Part shown: piece by piece, positions 7,666 to 15,016 of the stretch
Layout: every line of letters begins with the position of its first letter
Numbering within the stretch: position 1 is the stretch's first letter
DNA from: a bacterium
Lineage (GTDB): Bacteria > Pseudomonadota > Alphaproteobacteria > Rs-D84 > CACZYB01
Reading direction: 5' to 3'
Length of the DNA stretch: 34,976 nucleotides
NCBI GenBank assembly: GCA_014803575.1
Contig: JAAVBO010000008.1
Span: 1-34,976 of the forward strand
Program-made: the position numbers and the translations under genes
Notes under the pieces: model-generated
What the model was told of the DNA's origin: nothing
Database searches by the model: none
What the model saw: only the letters and a program-made list of their open reading frames with translations

Positions 7666-7692
7666 TTGACAAAATTTGGGGGGGGGTAAAAT
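7666..7692 (+). promoter_or_regulatory. phase-variable promoter: G9 tract between -35 and -10
   Basis: -35 TTGACA (7666-7671) and -10 TAAAAT (7687-7692) flank a 15-nt spacer that is AAATTT plus nine G (7678-7686). Spacing changes with tract length: 9 G gives 15 nt, 11 G gives the 17 nt used by most promoters here. This is the arrangement of known slipped-strand switches such as Neisseria porA. Confidence 0.8.
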
Positions 7693-7723
7693 AGGATATA
7701 GTTTAATAATAGAGGAGAAAAAA

Positions 7724-8296
7724 ATGGAAGAATCAATTAAAGACTTTTTTGCAAAAGCATATCCTGATAGAAAACTTACTTATTTTGTAAGTAATGATGA
7801 CTATGTATATCGTTATGATGAAACTTTAAAGTCTATAAGATTTCATTATCATGATTTGTTTTATAACAGCAATCATAGAGAAGTTTTTGAAAGTAAAGAA
7901 GAGGCGATGGAATATGTTAAAAAAAACAAAAAATATTTAGGCTTTTTCCATATAGATGTTAAGACAGAATTTCCAAAGGATGCTATGCCTAAATCTTTTA
8001 TAACACATGGGGAAAATAATTATATCGGTAAACTTTTGACTAAGAAAGAAGTGGAAGCTCTTCAAGATGATCCTGCAACTTCTTTCCTTTGTTTAAGATT
8101 GAGAACTTTGGATTCTGTTATAAAGAGGAGTAGCAATCCGGAATATGTGCCAGATGTGGAAACTTATGTTCAATCTTTTTCGGACGGGCAAGTGTATCCT
8201 GTTTTCAAGTATGAGAAAGTTTTGGATAAGGACCTTAATCAAATATATCCTGTGAATGATATGGTCGTTGAAAAGTTAAAGGGTGAATCTAGGTAA
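7724..8296 (+). CDS. hypothetical cytoplasmic protein under a poly-G promoter
   Basis: 190 aa, starting MEESIKDFFAKAY. The frame is open back to 7676, but that part lies in the promoter; the ATG at 7724 has a strong GAGGAG ribosome-binding site. No family recognised. The protein is soluble, rich in Lys, Asp and Tyr, with no signal peptide, membrane segment or obvious catalytic motif, and ends ...KGESR. It is a single-gene transcript between the promoter at 7666 and the terminator at 8298. The only functional clue is that its promoter looks phase-variable. Contingency control is usually applied to surface components, modification enzymes or restriction-type systems, so a cytoplasmic protein here is unexpected. 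Confidence 0.8.
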   Translation: MEESIKDFFAKAYPDRKLTYFVSNDDYVYRYDETLKSIRFHYHDLFYNSNHREVFESKEEAMEYVKKNKKYLGFFHIDVKTEFPKDAMPKSFITHGENNYIGKLLTKKEVEALQDDPATSFLCLRLRTLDSVIKRSSNPEYVPDVETYVQSFSDGQVYPVFKYEKVLDKDLNQIYPVNDMVVEKLKGESR

Positions 8297-8297
8297 A

Positions 8298-8326
8298 AAA
8301 AATCCCCTCGGACCTGAGGGGTGTTT
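8298..8326. terminator. bidirectional terminator
   Basis: CCCCTC and GAGGGG around GGACCT, with A and T runs on either side, between two convergent unknown genes. Confidence 0.8.
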
Positions 8327-8329
8327 TTA

Positions 8330-9148
8330 TTATCTTCCTTTATATTCCAAATATTGCGTCATCATATTTTCTGTGACTTTTACATTTGGAAATTTGTCCT
8401 TTATAAAGAAAACAGCTCTAAAATTAACTTTAGCAAAAAAATATCTTATATAATCAAGCAAACGTCTTTCATCTATAAACATACCAAGTGTATCCTCATC
8501 TCCTAAATAATCATGGTATACCAAGTAGGAGCCACCACCACTAGCATAACATTCACATATTGAAGCATAAATACTTGCAAGAATTAAATCCCTCTCTTTT
8601 AATCTTTTAAATATATCAAAGGATTTTTTTAATTTCTCTATCTTTTGCTCTTTATCTAATATTGGTATTTTTTTTGTTCCTACTTTATTAGTAACATTAA
8701 CTGTAATACTTGTTTTTCCTGTATATACTACTTTTGTCGTTGTTCTATTAATATCATGTTCATAGATTTCTTTTCCATTATCTGAAGCAAAATTTACCGC
8801 ATACTCTGAATATATATTATGATATAAATCATTTAATAAATTATCCCTATATGGACGACCTTCCTTATCTTTATAAGGTTCATTTTCATCAAATAAATTA
8901 TAAAAATCTAAAAGAAGCTTAGCATGATCAGCAGGTAATCGTTCTACCTTTGCTTTGGTAGCGTTTATCCATTCTCTTATATGGACATATCTGGAACCAG
9001 ATATATCATCAAAGTACTTAAAACCGTTCCCACCCAAGTAACCCCAATCCGCAGGTTCCGCCTCTTCATACATTTTATCTATATCATCAAGGGTCAAATA
9101 TTTAATTTCTTCTTTTTCAGTATTGGTATTCGCATTTACATTATTCAT
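8330..9148 (-). CDS. hypothetical protein, distant paralogue of the gene at 33432
   Basis: 272 aa, soluble, no recognised domain. It starts MNNVNANTNTEKEE with GAGGTCC upstream. By eye its first half aligns with the protein at 33432-34064. Both begin with a K-Y-x-T-[LV]-[DE]-[DE] element. Both have K-[VL]-E-x-[LF]-P, then L-x-D-F-x-N-L-F-[DE], then an E-I-Y...R-T-T block. Their leaders around the start codon are also nearly identical. The middle is Thr/Lys-rich; the C-terminal ~90 residues ('DLILASIYASICECYASGGG' onwards) are not in the paralogue. It ends ...EYKGR. The promoter lies in the mltA 3' region. Confidence 0.78.
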   Translation of the reverse strand: MNNVNANTNTEKEEIKYLTLDDIDKMYEEAEPADWGYLGGNGFKYFDDISGSRYVHIREWINATKAKVERLPADHAKLLLDFYNLFDENEPYKDKEGRPYRDNLLNDLYHNIYSEYAVNFASDNGKEIYEHDINRTTTKVVYTGKTSITVNVTNKVGTKKIPILDKEQKIEKLKKSFDIFKRLKERDLILASIYASICECYASGGGSYLVYHDYLGDEDTLGMFIDERRLLDYIRYFFAKVNFRAVFFIKDKFPNVKVTENMMTQYLEYKGR

Positions 9149-9182
9149 AATAGGACCTCGTATCTTGTTAATCTTTTACAAG

Positions 9183-9211
9183 ATTATATAAAAATCATAT
9201 ACAAATATCAA
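9183..9211 (-). promoter_or_regulatory. promoter of the 8330-9148 gene
   Basis: TTGATA (9211-9206), 17 nt, TATAAT (9188-9183) on the minus strand. Downstream, CTTGT and ACAAG form an inverted repeat (9164-9182) before the ribosome-binding site. Confidence 0.7.
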
Positions 9212-9214
9212 TAT

Positions 9215-10351
9215 TTATTTCTTTACAGCGAAGTTTTTGCCGTCTCTTGGAAGAAGGATGTAGTAGGAGCCGTTAGATCTCATACGGCCGGCCATTTGAA
9301 GGGCTTCTTTACCGCTACCCCAGAAATAATCCGCACGGATTGCACCCTTTATTGCGGTACCAGTATCCTGTGCAATAACTAATCTTTGAAGTGGAGTTCC
9401 ATTAGGATCATTTGTTTGTAAAAACATAGGAAGTCCGAGAGGGATGTATTCCGTATCAACGGCAATACTTCTTCCGGCAGTAAGTGGAACACCCATTGCA
9501 CCAATAGGTCCTTCACCAACTACATCACGGAAGAAAATGTATCTTGGATTTTGGTTCATAAGTTTTTTTGCTTGAACAGGATGTGAATCAAGCCAGTTTT
9601 TTATTGAACCCATAGAAAGTCCACCTTCCGGTCTTATCCCGTTTTTTTGAAGAATAGAACCGATACCGACAAATGAATGTCCGTTATTGCCGGCATATCC
9701 GACACGGTATTTTTTACCGTCCTTTGTTCTGACTATGCCGGAACCTTGGATGTGTAGTATAAATACATCGGAGGCATCCTTTGCCCAAAATAGGACAGGG
9801 GTTTTATTACGGATTGCACCATTTTCTATTTGTTCGCGAGTGTGATATTTACCGCCGTTTGTTGGTAAATCAGAAGGTTTTCCATAAATAGGGTTTAGAT
9901 ATTCGCAGGTTGCGTTAAGACTTCCTTCTAATTCTGCCTCATAATAACTTGTGAAAGTTCCGGTTGAAGAACCGTCCATATTTTGAATCATATAAGGTTC
10001 AAACCAATATTCGAAATATGTGGTTGCCAATTCCGGAGTTATATTTCCCTCCGGTACAGCTTCGCATGCGGATTTCATAAAGTCGGCAGATATTACGATT
10101 TGAGAGCTTGCCACGAAATCATTTTCCGACATAATTTTTGCACAGGATTTTTTGAAAGCCTCCAATGCTTTGACTTTGTTATCATTGTTCCAATTAGGAA
10201 GTGTTTCAAAGTCACTTTTTTGCAACATCATTTTCTTTTCAGATTTTTTGAACGGAATCCGCTGGTCTAATCTTGATGAACGGCAGGAGGTAAGTCCTAT
10301 ACATATTACAGATATTGTTTTTAAAATATTTAGGTTGTTACTTCCTGACAT
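9215..10351 (-). CDS. mltA: membrane-bound lytic murein transglycosylase A (MltA), lipoprotein
   Basis: 378 aa. The N-terminus is a lipoprotein signal with lipobox L-T-S-C23. An MltA domain follows ('TGTFTSYYEAELEGS', 'PVLFWAKDASDVFILHIQGSG', 'YVGYAGNNGH'-type core). The C-terminal 3D domain holds its diagnostic aspartates ('SIAVDTEYIPLGLPMFL', 'IAQDTGTAIKGAIRADYFWG'). It cleaves peptidoglycan glycan strands with 1,6-anhydro formation, probably at the inner face of the outer membrane. Ribosome-binding site GGGAG; promoter at 10377-10405. Confidence 0.93.
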   Translation of the reverse strand: MSGSNNLNILKTISVICIGLTSCRSSRLDQRIPFKKSEKKMMLQKSDFETLPNWNNDNKVKALEAFKKSCAKIMSENDFVASSQIVISADFMKSACEAVPEGNITPELATTYFEYWFEPYMIQNMDGSSTGTFTSYYEAELEGSLNATCEYLNPIYGKPSDLPTNGGKYHTREQIENGAIRNKTPVLFWAKDASDVFILHIQGSGIVRTKDGKKYRVGYAGNNGHSFVGIGSILQKNGIRPEGGLSMGSIKNWLDSHPVQAKKLMNQNPRYIFFRDVVGEGPIGAMGVPLTAGRSIAVDTEYIPLGLPMFLQTNDPNGTPLQRLVIAQDTGTAIKGAIRADYFWGSGKEALQMAGRMRSNGSYYILLPRDGKNFAVKK

Positions 10352-10376
10352 TTTTCTCCCTCATTTCGACTTTTCT

Positions 10377-10405
10377 ATAATATCATATTTTTTTAAGTGT
10401 GTAAA
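10377..10405 (-). promoter_or_regulatory. mltA promoter
   Basis: TTTACA (10405-10400), 17 nt, TATTAT (10382-10377) on the minus strand. Confidence 0.7.
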
Positions 10406-10449
10406 GAGGGGATTTTAATTTTTTTTATTAAATAATAGAGTTAAAAGTC

Positions 10450-10478
10450 TTTACAATAGAGAAAAAAAATGATACAAT
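10450..10478 (+). promoter_or_regulatory. promoter of the 10502 gene
   Basis: TTTACA (10450-10455), 17 nt, TACAAT (10473-10478). An in-frame ATG at 10469 lies inside this promoter, so it cannot be the start. Confidence 0.75.
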
Positions 10479-10501
10479 CTAATCAAATTGAGGAGAGTAT
10501 T

Positions 10502-12373
10502 ATGAAAAATAGAAATATTAAATTTATTTTTTTCGGTATTTTATTATTGATTAGTGTTTTTTTAGCTGACAATATATTTGCTGCACCTAGTAAGCGTGCG
10601 ACTAAGTCAAAATCTACTTCTTCAAGAAAAAAGAATAAAACAACGGTAGCAAATACTGCTTCTACGGAGAATTTGGATGATGAAAGGGCGGGTTCTACCA
10701 CTGCCAGAGCAAGAGGAACAATTTCCACAACTACCACATCAACAACTGCGGTGGATGATGATACTGCGGCTGAATTATTGGCAAGTAATTTGCTTGCTTG
10801 TATAAATTCTGCTTGTTATGGTGATGTTCCGTATGAAAAATGTTTTAAAACAGGAGTTGCGGAAACTTATATAAGGGCAAATTCCGAATGTCTATCAATG
10901 TATAATGGTGCAAAATCTGATTTGATAAGGATTAAGGCAAAAAATCTTATTACAACAAAAATTAAATCTTATTTTGCGGATTCTTGCTCTTCTGCTGGTG
11001 GAAAAGTAAGTGGAGATGTATGTAAAGTCCAAATTTGTTATTTTGCAAAGGCCGGAGGTAACAAGCAAAACAGATGTCAAGATTTTAATGTTGGAAAGTC
11101 GTTTACTTGTTCTTATCAAGCATTTGGTTTAACTGATAAAGATATGGAATATCAGGAAGAAATGACCGGTGAACAAATGGGTATGATTGTTAATGCCGGT
11201 ATAAATGCCTTTACGGGACTTTTGCAAACAGGAATGTCAGTTGCTGATACAGTTATAGCAAGTAAGGAGTTGAAGAAGAAATCAAGGGTGAAGGGTAAAG
11301 ATTGTAAATTTACATTTTCTGCTGGTACTGAGCATATTACTACAGATGTTTCTAAATGTAAGGAAGAATGGACATTATGTGGTTCTTCGGGTACGAGAAA
11401 AGAATGTGATGCTTCTCCTAATAAATGTGATCCCAATAATATTGTTTCAGATTCTGCAGGTAATTACTATTGTAAATCTTCTGCCCCTGCGACATCCTCT
11501 TCAAAAATAGAAATCGCTCCTTTCTCTAATTTTCCTATTCCTGCCCCTGCGATATCCTCTTGTAATTCAGTAAAAACTTCTGATTGGGGACATAGTGTAT
11601 CTAGTTGTTATGTAGAGTTTTCAGAATGGACTGATTTGGCGGTAAAGGAGAAAGAGGCTGAACTTTATAAGAAATTTACTGATTTTAAAACTTTGCAGAT
11701 AAAAGATCAATTAAGTACTGCATATATACAGGGAACTACTTATAATGCTTTTTATGGAAATAAAAGTTCTAATAATGAAAAAGATTGGTGTGAATTTCCT
11801 GCTTTCAGTTCAAGTTTTCCAGTTTCTTCTAATTGTTTGTCAGAATCTGTAAAACATTCAGATTGTACAAATCTTAGAGATAAAACCTGTGAAGTTATGG
11901 GAAGTTCAAATTGGAATGAATCTAAGAATGGTTATGATTATTCGTGTAAATGTACAGCTAAATCATCATCTTCTTCTAATAACGTAACTATTAATACAGA
12001 ACAAATAAAAACTGCTCTTGACAATATAAATAACGGTAAATCTGTAACAGGTAGTTATGATCCGACATCTTTTGCAACTAATAATTACAGTTCTGCCGTA
12101 GAAACTTATAATTCTATGCAAAAGAGTGTTAATGAAGAAAAAAATAAAATTAAGGCTTTGGAGGAGAAAAAGCAATCCGGACTTTCAAATGCGATTGCAT
12201 CCGGTGCATCGACTTTGGTTCAATCCGGTGGTGCTTTGACTACGGCAATTGTTGCTGCGAAAAGTAATACCGCAACTATGACCGGGGCTTGTTATATAGG
12301 TGATCCGGAAAATGGTGGAAGTCTTTTTGCAAATGAAGGTGCGGCTAAAAAATTGACATGGAGTAATTTATAA
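10502..12373 (+). CDS. large Cys-rich exported protein of unknown function
   Basis: 623 aa from the ATG at 10502, which has a GAGGAG site and a promoter 24 nt upstream. A signal peptide (MKNRNIKFIFFGILLLISVF..., cut near FAAP) is followed by a Lys/Ser/Thr-rich low-complexity linker to about residue 90. Then comes a Cys-rich region with many C-x(3-12)-C pairs. A Gly/Ala-rich hydrophobic stretch ('GMIVNAGINAFTGLLQTGM') lies near residue 240, and a second Ala/Gly-rich stretch is near the C-terminus ('SNAIASGASTLVQSGG'). A 60-nt spaced duplication (11481 and 11541) encodes repeated P-A-P-A-x-S-S. The cysteines indicate an oxidising compartment, periplasm or surface. The two weakly hydrophobic stretches could be membrane-inserting. 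No family recognised. A terminator follows directly. Confidence 0.85.
   Translation: MKNRNIKFIFFGILLLISVFLADNIFAAPSKRATKSKSTSSRKKNKTTVANTASTENLDDERAGSTTARARGTISTTTTSTTAVDDDTAAELLASNLLACINSACYGDVPYEKCFKTGVAETYIRANSECLSMYNGAKSDLIRIKAKNLITTKIKSYFADSCSSAGGKVSGDVCKVQICYFAKAGGNKQNRCQDFNVGKSFTCSYQAFGLTDKDMEYQEEMTGEQMGMIVNAGINAFTGLLQTGMSVADTVIASKELKKKSRVKGKDCKFTFSAGTEHITTDVSKCKEEWTLCGSSGTRKECDASPNKCDPNNIVSDSAGNYYCKSSAPATSSSKIEIAPFSNFPIPAPAISSCNSVKTSDWGHSVSSCYVEFSEWTDLAVKEKEAELYKKFTDFKTLQIKDQLSTAYIQGTTYNAFYGNKSSNNEKDWCEFPAFSSSFPVSSNCLSESVKHSDCTNLRDKTCEVMGSSNWNESKNGYDYSCKCTAKSSSSSNNVTINTEQIKTALDNINNGKSVTGSYDPTSFATNNYSSAVETYNSMQKSVNEEKNKIKALEEKKQSGLSNAIASGASTLVQSGGALTTAIVAAKSNTATMTGACYIGDPENGGSLFANEGAAKKLTWSNL
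11481..11561 (+). repeat. 60-nt period short duplication within the 10502 gene
   Basis: A 21-nt segment at 11481-11501 recurs at 11541-11561 with one mismatch. The period is exactly 20 codons, so the frame is kept. Confidence 0.6.
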
Positions 12374-12376
12374 CAG

Positions 12377-12420
12377 AAAAGCCGAATAGCAACTTTTAGG
12401 GGCTATTCGGCTTTTTTTTT
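12377..12420 (+). terminator. terminator of the 10502 gene
   Basis: AAAAGCCGAATAGC (12377-12390) pairs perfectly with GCTATTCGGCTTTT (12402-12415), followed by T. Confidence 0.9.
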
Positions 12421-12429
12421 AAGGATTTA

Positions 12430-12458
12430 TTAATCCCTTGTTGTGGGGATTTTTTTTA
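12430..12458 (+). terminator. second terminator-like hairpin
   Basis: AATCCC and GGGATT around a short loop, followed by eight T; a back-up to the terminator just upstream. Confidence 0.55.
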
Positions 12459-12569
12459 TTGAATTTTATATATATGAAGTCAGTGGATGTTCAGACTCAT
12501 ACAAAAAGAAAAATATTAATTAAAGAGGAGAGAAAATAAAAAGATTTAAATGAAATAAAAAAAACGGCG

Positions 12570-12609
12570 ATGAGCCAGCCAGAAAAATTCGGGTCGCGGG
12601 CTGGCTCAT
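12570..12609. repeat. inverted repeat 1 (11-bp perfect arms)
   Basis: ATGAGCCAGCC (12570-12580) and GGCTGGCTCAT (12599-12609), 18-nt loop. GC content is far above the surrounding DNA. Confidence 0.8.
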
Positions 12610-12670
12610 AATATAAAAAAAGAATTAAAGGAGAAAACAAAATGAAAATAAAAATAAAAGAATCACTAAG

Positions 12671-12684
12671 TTCGTAATTACGAA
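12671..12684. repeat. 14-bp perfect palindrome
   Basis: TTCGTAATTACGAA overlaps the stop codon of the 11-codon ORF. Part of it (TAATTACG) recurs 8 nt later. Confidence 0.6.
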
Positions 12685-12694
12685 GTTAATTACG

Positions 12695-12727
12695 CGCCAT
12701 CCCCCATAGGGGGGTAGGGGGATGGCG
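12695..12727. repeat. inverted repeat 2 (11-bp perfect arms)
   Basis: CGCCATCCCCC (12695-12705) and GGGGGATGGCG (12717-12727), 11-nt G-rich loop that can also pair with the C run. Confidence 0.8.
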
Positions 12728-12778
12728 ACATAGAAACCAAACTTCCTCTCTCCCAAGAAAATGTATGGAGGATATTTA

Positions 12779-12847
12779 ATGGAAAAAAATAAGTCAGCAC
12801 AATGGGACCGAAGTGACTATGGTCACCCCTTCGGGGGGTGGGGGTGA
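12779..12847 (+). CDS. possible 22-aa leader peptide
   Basis: ATG with GGAGG 7 nt upstream encodes MEKNKSAQWDRSDYGHPFGG followed by W-G and TGA. The whole ORF lies within inverted repeat 3, which has competing hairpins, so translation would disturb the folding. This is the arrangement of an attenuator leader, but no gene follows on this strand before the terminator. It may instead be accidental. Confidence 0.25.
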   Translation: MEKNKSAQWDRSDYGHPFGGWG

Positions 12848-12861
12848 CCGTTTGCTGACTT
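12791..12861. repeat. inverted repeat 3, nested hairpins
   Basis: Outer arms AAGTCAGCA (12791-12799) and TGCTGACTT (12853-12861). Inner arms GGTCACCCC (12821-12829) and GGGGTGACC (12841-12849). An alternative stem GTGAC (12813-12817)/GTCAC (12822-12826) would exclude the inner one. Confidence 0.75.
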
Positions 12862-12915
12862 GGAACATTCTACAAGGATTTATCAACTAACTAAATGAAA
12901 TAATGAAAGTAATAT

Positions 12916-12948
12916 TAAAAAGCCCCTCTGTTTGAGGGGCTTTTTTTT
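12916..12948. terminator. bidirectional terminator shared with fba
   Basis: AAAAGCCCCTC pairs with GAGGGGCTTTT around TGTTT, with A and T runs; the fba stop codon overlaps the right flank. Confidence 0.85.
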
Positions 12949-14011
12949 AATCTTTAATGATTGGGTCAAGTTCGCCGGATTCATATCTTTTTGCCATATC
13001 AAGAAGTGATATAGGTTTGATTTTGTCGGCATGACCTGCGGCACCGAATTGTTCGTATCTTGCTTCACATACAGATTGCATTTTTTCAATTGCAGGTTTT
13101 AGATACTTTCTTGGGTCAAATTCTGCAGGATTTTCCGCATAAACTTTTCTGATTGCTGCAGTGCAAGCAAGACGGAGGTCTGTATCAACATTAACCTTGC
13201 GGACACCGTATTTGATACCCTTTTGAATTTCTTCTACCGGAACACCGTAAGTTTCTGGTATTTCACCGCCGTATTTGTTTATTTCTTCAAGTAAATCTTG
13301 AGGAACACTTGAAGAACCATGCATTACCAAAGCAGTGTTTGGAAGTTTTTCGTGGATAAGTTTTACTGTTTCAATAGAAAGGATTTCACCGTCAGGCTTT
13401 CTTGTAAACTTATATGCACCGTGTGAAGTTCCGATAGCAACAGCGAGAGCGTCAACATGAGTTGCGGAAACAAACTTTGCCGCTTCGGCCGGATTGGTGA
13501 CGAGTTTGTCCTTTGATACTTTACCTTCGGCGCCGAAACCGTCTTCCTTTTCACCCTTTCCAGTTTCAAGGGAACCGATAACTCCGATTTCGCCTTCTAC
13601 TGATACGCCGAGAGGGTGTGCAATGCATACTGTGTGTTTTGTAACATCTGCGTTGTATTCAAAACTTGATGGCTTTCCGTCTGGGGTAAGGGATCCGTCC
13701 ATCATAACAGAAGTAAAGCCGTTTGCAATAGCAGAAGCACATACGGAAACTGATGGACCGTGATCTTGATGAAGACAGATAGGAAGATGCGGATACATCT
13801 CAACTGCAGCCTTCATAAGATGAGTAAGAACCTTGTCATTTGCGTATGCTCTTGCACCTTTTGATGCTTGTATAATAACAGGAGCATTACATTTATTTGC
13901 GGCAGCGAGGACTGCGAGCATTTGTTCCATATTGTTTATATTAAATGCTGGAATACCGTATCCGTATTCGGAAGCATTATCAAGTAATTGTCTTAAAGAT
14001 ACCATTGCCAT
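12947..14011 (-). CDS. fba: class II fructose-bisphosphate aldolase
   Basis: 354 aa. It has the class II zinc site region 'LHQDHGP' (H81, D83, H84), a Gly-rich segment 'GEIGVIGSLETGKGEKEDG', 'TSHGAYKF', and 'MHGSSSVP' followed by 'VRKVNVDTDLR' for substrate phosphate binding. Length and motifs match the CbbA-like type used in glycolysis and gluconeogenesis: fructose-1,6-bisphosphate to DHAP plus glyceraldehyde-3-phosphate. AAGGAG lies upstream of the ATG. It is a single-gene unit between its own leader and the shared terminator. Confidence 0.95.
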   Translation of the reverse strand: MAMVSLRQLLDNASEYGYGIPAFNINNMEQMLAVLAAANKCNAPVIIQASKGARAYANDKVLTHLMKAAVEMYPHLPICLHQDHGPSVSVCASAIANGFTSVMMDGSLTPDGKPSSFEYNADVTKHTVCIAHPLGVSVEGEIGVIGSLETGKGEKEDGFGAEGKVSKDKLVTNPAEAAKFVSATHVDALAVAIGTSHGAYKFTRKPDGEILSIETVKLIHEKLPNTALVMHGSSSVPQDLLEEINKYGGEIPETYGVPVEEIQKGIKYGVRKVNVDTDLRLACTAAIRKVYAENPAEFDPRKYLKPAIEKMQSVCEARYEQFGAAGHADKIKPISLLDMAKRYESGELDPIIKD

Positions 14012-14120
14012 TTTTTTCTCCTTTGTTTTGTTTTAATAAAGTTATTAAAGTCTAGCATTATCAAATATGAAAATCAATTATTTTTAAAATAATTATTTGA
14101 CAAATAAATTAAAAAAATAG

Positions 14121-14149
14121 TTGACAATGATATTGTTATTGTTTATATT
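14121..14149 (+). promoter_or_regulatory. promoter of the RNase H-like operon
   Basis: TTGACA (14121-14126), 17 nt, TATATT (14144-14149). The TTG that opens the longest reading frame here is the -35 box itself. Confidence 0.8.
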
Positions 14150-14201
14150 CTGCGTATATATTAATTTTAAATATCAATTAATAAAAATGAAAGGTAATGT
14201 T

Positions 14202-14990
14202 ATGAATAGATTGTATAAACGTGAAGATCAAATAATAAATCGTCTTTATGACAGAAATGATACTCAAGAAACTCTTAAAGAATATACAATTATGGATATT
14301 TTGGAGACTGTACCATTAAAATTTAAAAATTTAAAAGGGGTAAAGAGTGCATTTGAAAAAGGAACAATTTTTCTTGATAAATCTTTTTTGAATGAAGAAA
14401 ATATAAGTATGCACGAAATTGAAAATCATTTATTACATCAATTTGTTCGTTTTGAGCAAGATGTTAGTCTTAAAGAGAATAGTGAGAAAACTGTTGGTCT
14501 TGATGAATTAGTAGATGGTGATAAATATATTAATTTTCTTTTTCTTGCTTTGTCAGAAGTTGATGCTTATATAAAAGAAGAATTATTCTATACTTCTGAT
14601 AAAGATATAGATAAAGCTTTAAAGACAAGAAAAGTGAATGATTTTACAGTTGTATTTTTACAAAAACTTAAAGAGTATTTTACTCTACCAAATAGTAATT
14701 ATGATTTAAGCAAATTTTCTTTTGTAGGTAATACACATATTAATTCTCATTTTGGAATTGTTAAGGATAATGCTGATGCTATTTTACGTAGTCTTTCTAA
14801 TTATGCTAATATTGGCAAATTGTTTACTTATAAAGTTAATTTAGAAGAAATTTTAAAAACTATAAGTTTAGATTATCAACAAAATAGAATTTATAAATTT
14901 GCTATTGATAACTACATTGGTGAAGGTAGAGTAAATTCTTTGAATTCATTTCTATCTATTATTAAAGGAAAAGATTATAAAAGCAGATAA
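14202..14990 (+). CDS. hypothetical protein, first gene of the RNase H-like operon
   Basis: 262 aa from the ATG at 14202, preceded by GAAAGG. Upstream in-frame codons fall in the promoter. Mostly helical by composition (Leu, Lys, Glu, Asn-rich), soluble, and ends ...DYKSR. No family recognised. A segment 'ISMHEIENHLLHQFVRFEQD' contains H-E-x-E-x-H. It might look like a metal site, but the spacing is not HExxH and I make no functional claim. It is followed after 26 nt by the gene at 15017 and then, after another 26 nt, by the RNase H-like gene at 15592, so the three are probably one transcript. Confidence 0.8.
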   Translation: MNRLYKREDQIINRLYDRNDTQETLKEYTIMDILETVPLKFKNLKGVKSAFEKGTIFLDKSFLNEENISMHEIENHLLHQFVRFEQDVSLKENSEKTVGLDELVDGDKYINFLFLALSEVDAYIKEELFYTSDKDIDKALKTRKVNDFTVVFLQKLKEYFTLPNSNYDLSKFSFVGNTHINSHFGIVKDNADAILRSLSNYANIGKLFTYKVNLEEILKTISLDYQQNRIYKFAIDNYIGEGRVNSLNSFLSIIKGKDYKSR

Positions 14991-15016
14991 AATTTTTAAT
15001 ATAAGAGAGGTATAAA

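Larger units (their letters stand above)
12460..12915 (+). other. gene-free structured region with three GC-rich inverted repeats and strong ribosome-binding sites
   Basis: No ordinary gene fits between 12374 and 12946. The stretch contains GAGGAG at 12524, AAAGGAGA before an ATG at 12642, and GGAGG before an ATG at 12779. Each lies upstream of a GC-rich perfect inverted repeat (12570-12609, 12695-12727, 12791-12861). The ATG at 12642 opens an 11-codon ORF and the ATG at 12779 a 22-codon ORF; the first unit has only Met-Lys-stop. I see no convincing promoter. It ends at the terminator shared with fba. It could be a set of small RNAs or leader peptides, a palindromic repeat cluster, or a decayed operon. 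Confidence 0.5.

Noticed and set aside
8321-8506. 61-aa plus-strand ORF over the 8330-9148 gene
   Set aside because: Begins within the terminator and shadows the minus-strand gene, which has its own promoter, ribosome-binding site and a paralogue.
12460-12915. CRISPR array or integron cassette array
   Set aside because: The three hairpins are different sequences, with irregular spacing and no repeated unit. I see no integron recombination core sites and no cas or integrase gene.
14097-14102. Second TTGACA upstream of the RNase H-like operon
   Set aside because: No -10 element lies at suitable distance; the TTGACA at 14121 has a proper TATATT after 17 nt.
14202-14990. Metalloprotease from the H-E-x-E-x-H segment
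   Set aside because: The spacing does not match HExxH or related zinc motifs, and no other supporting residues are seen.
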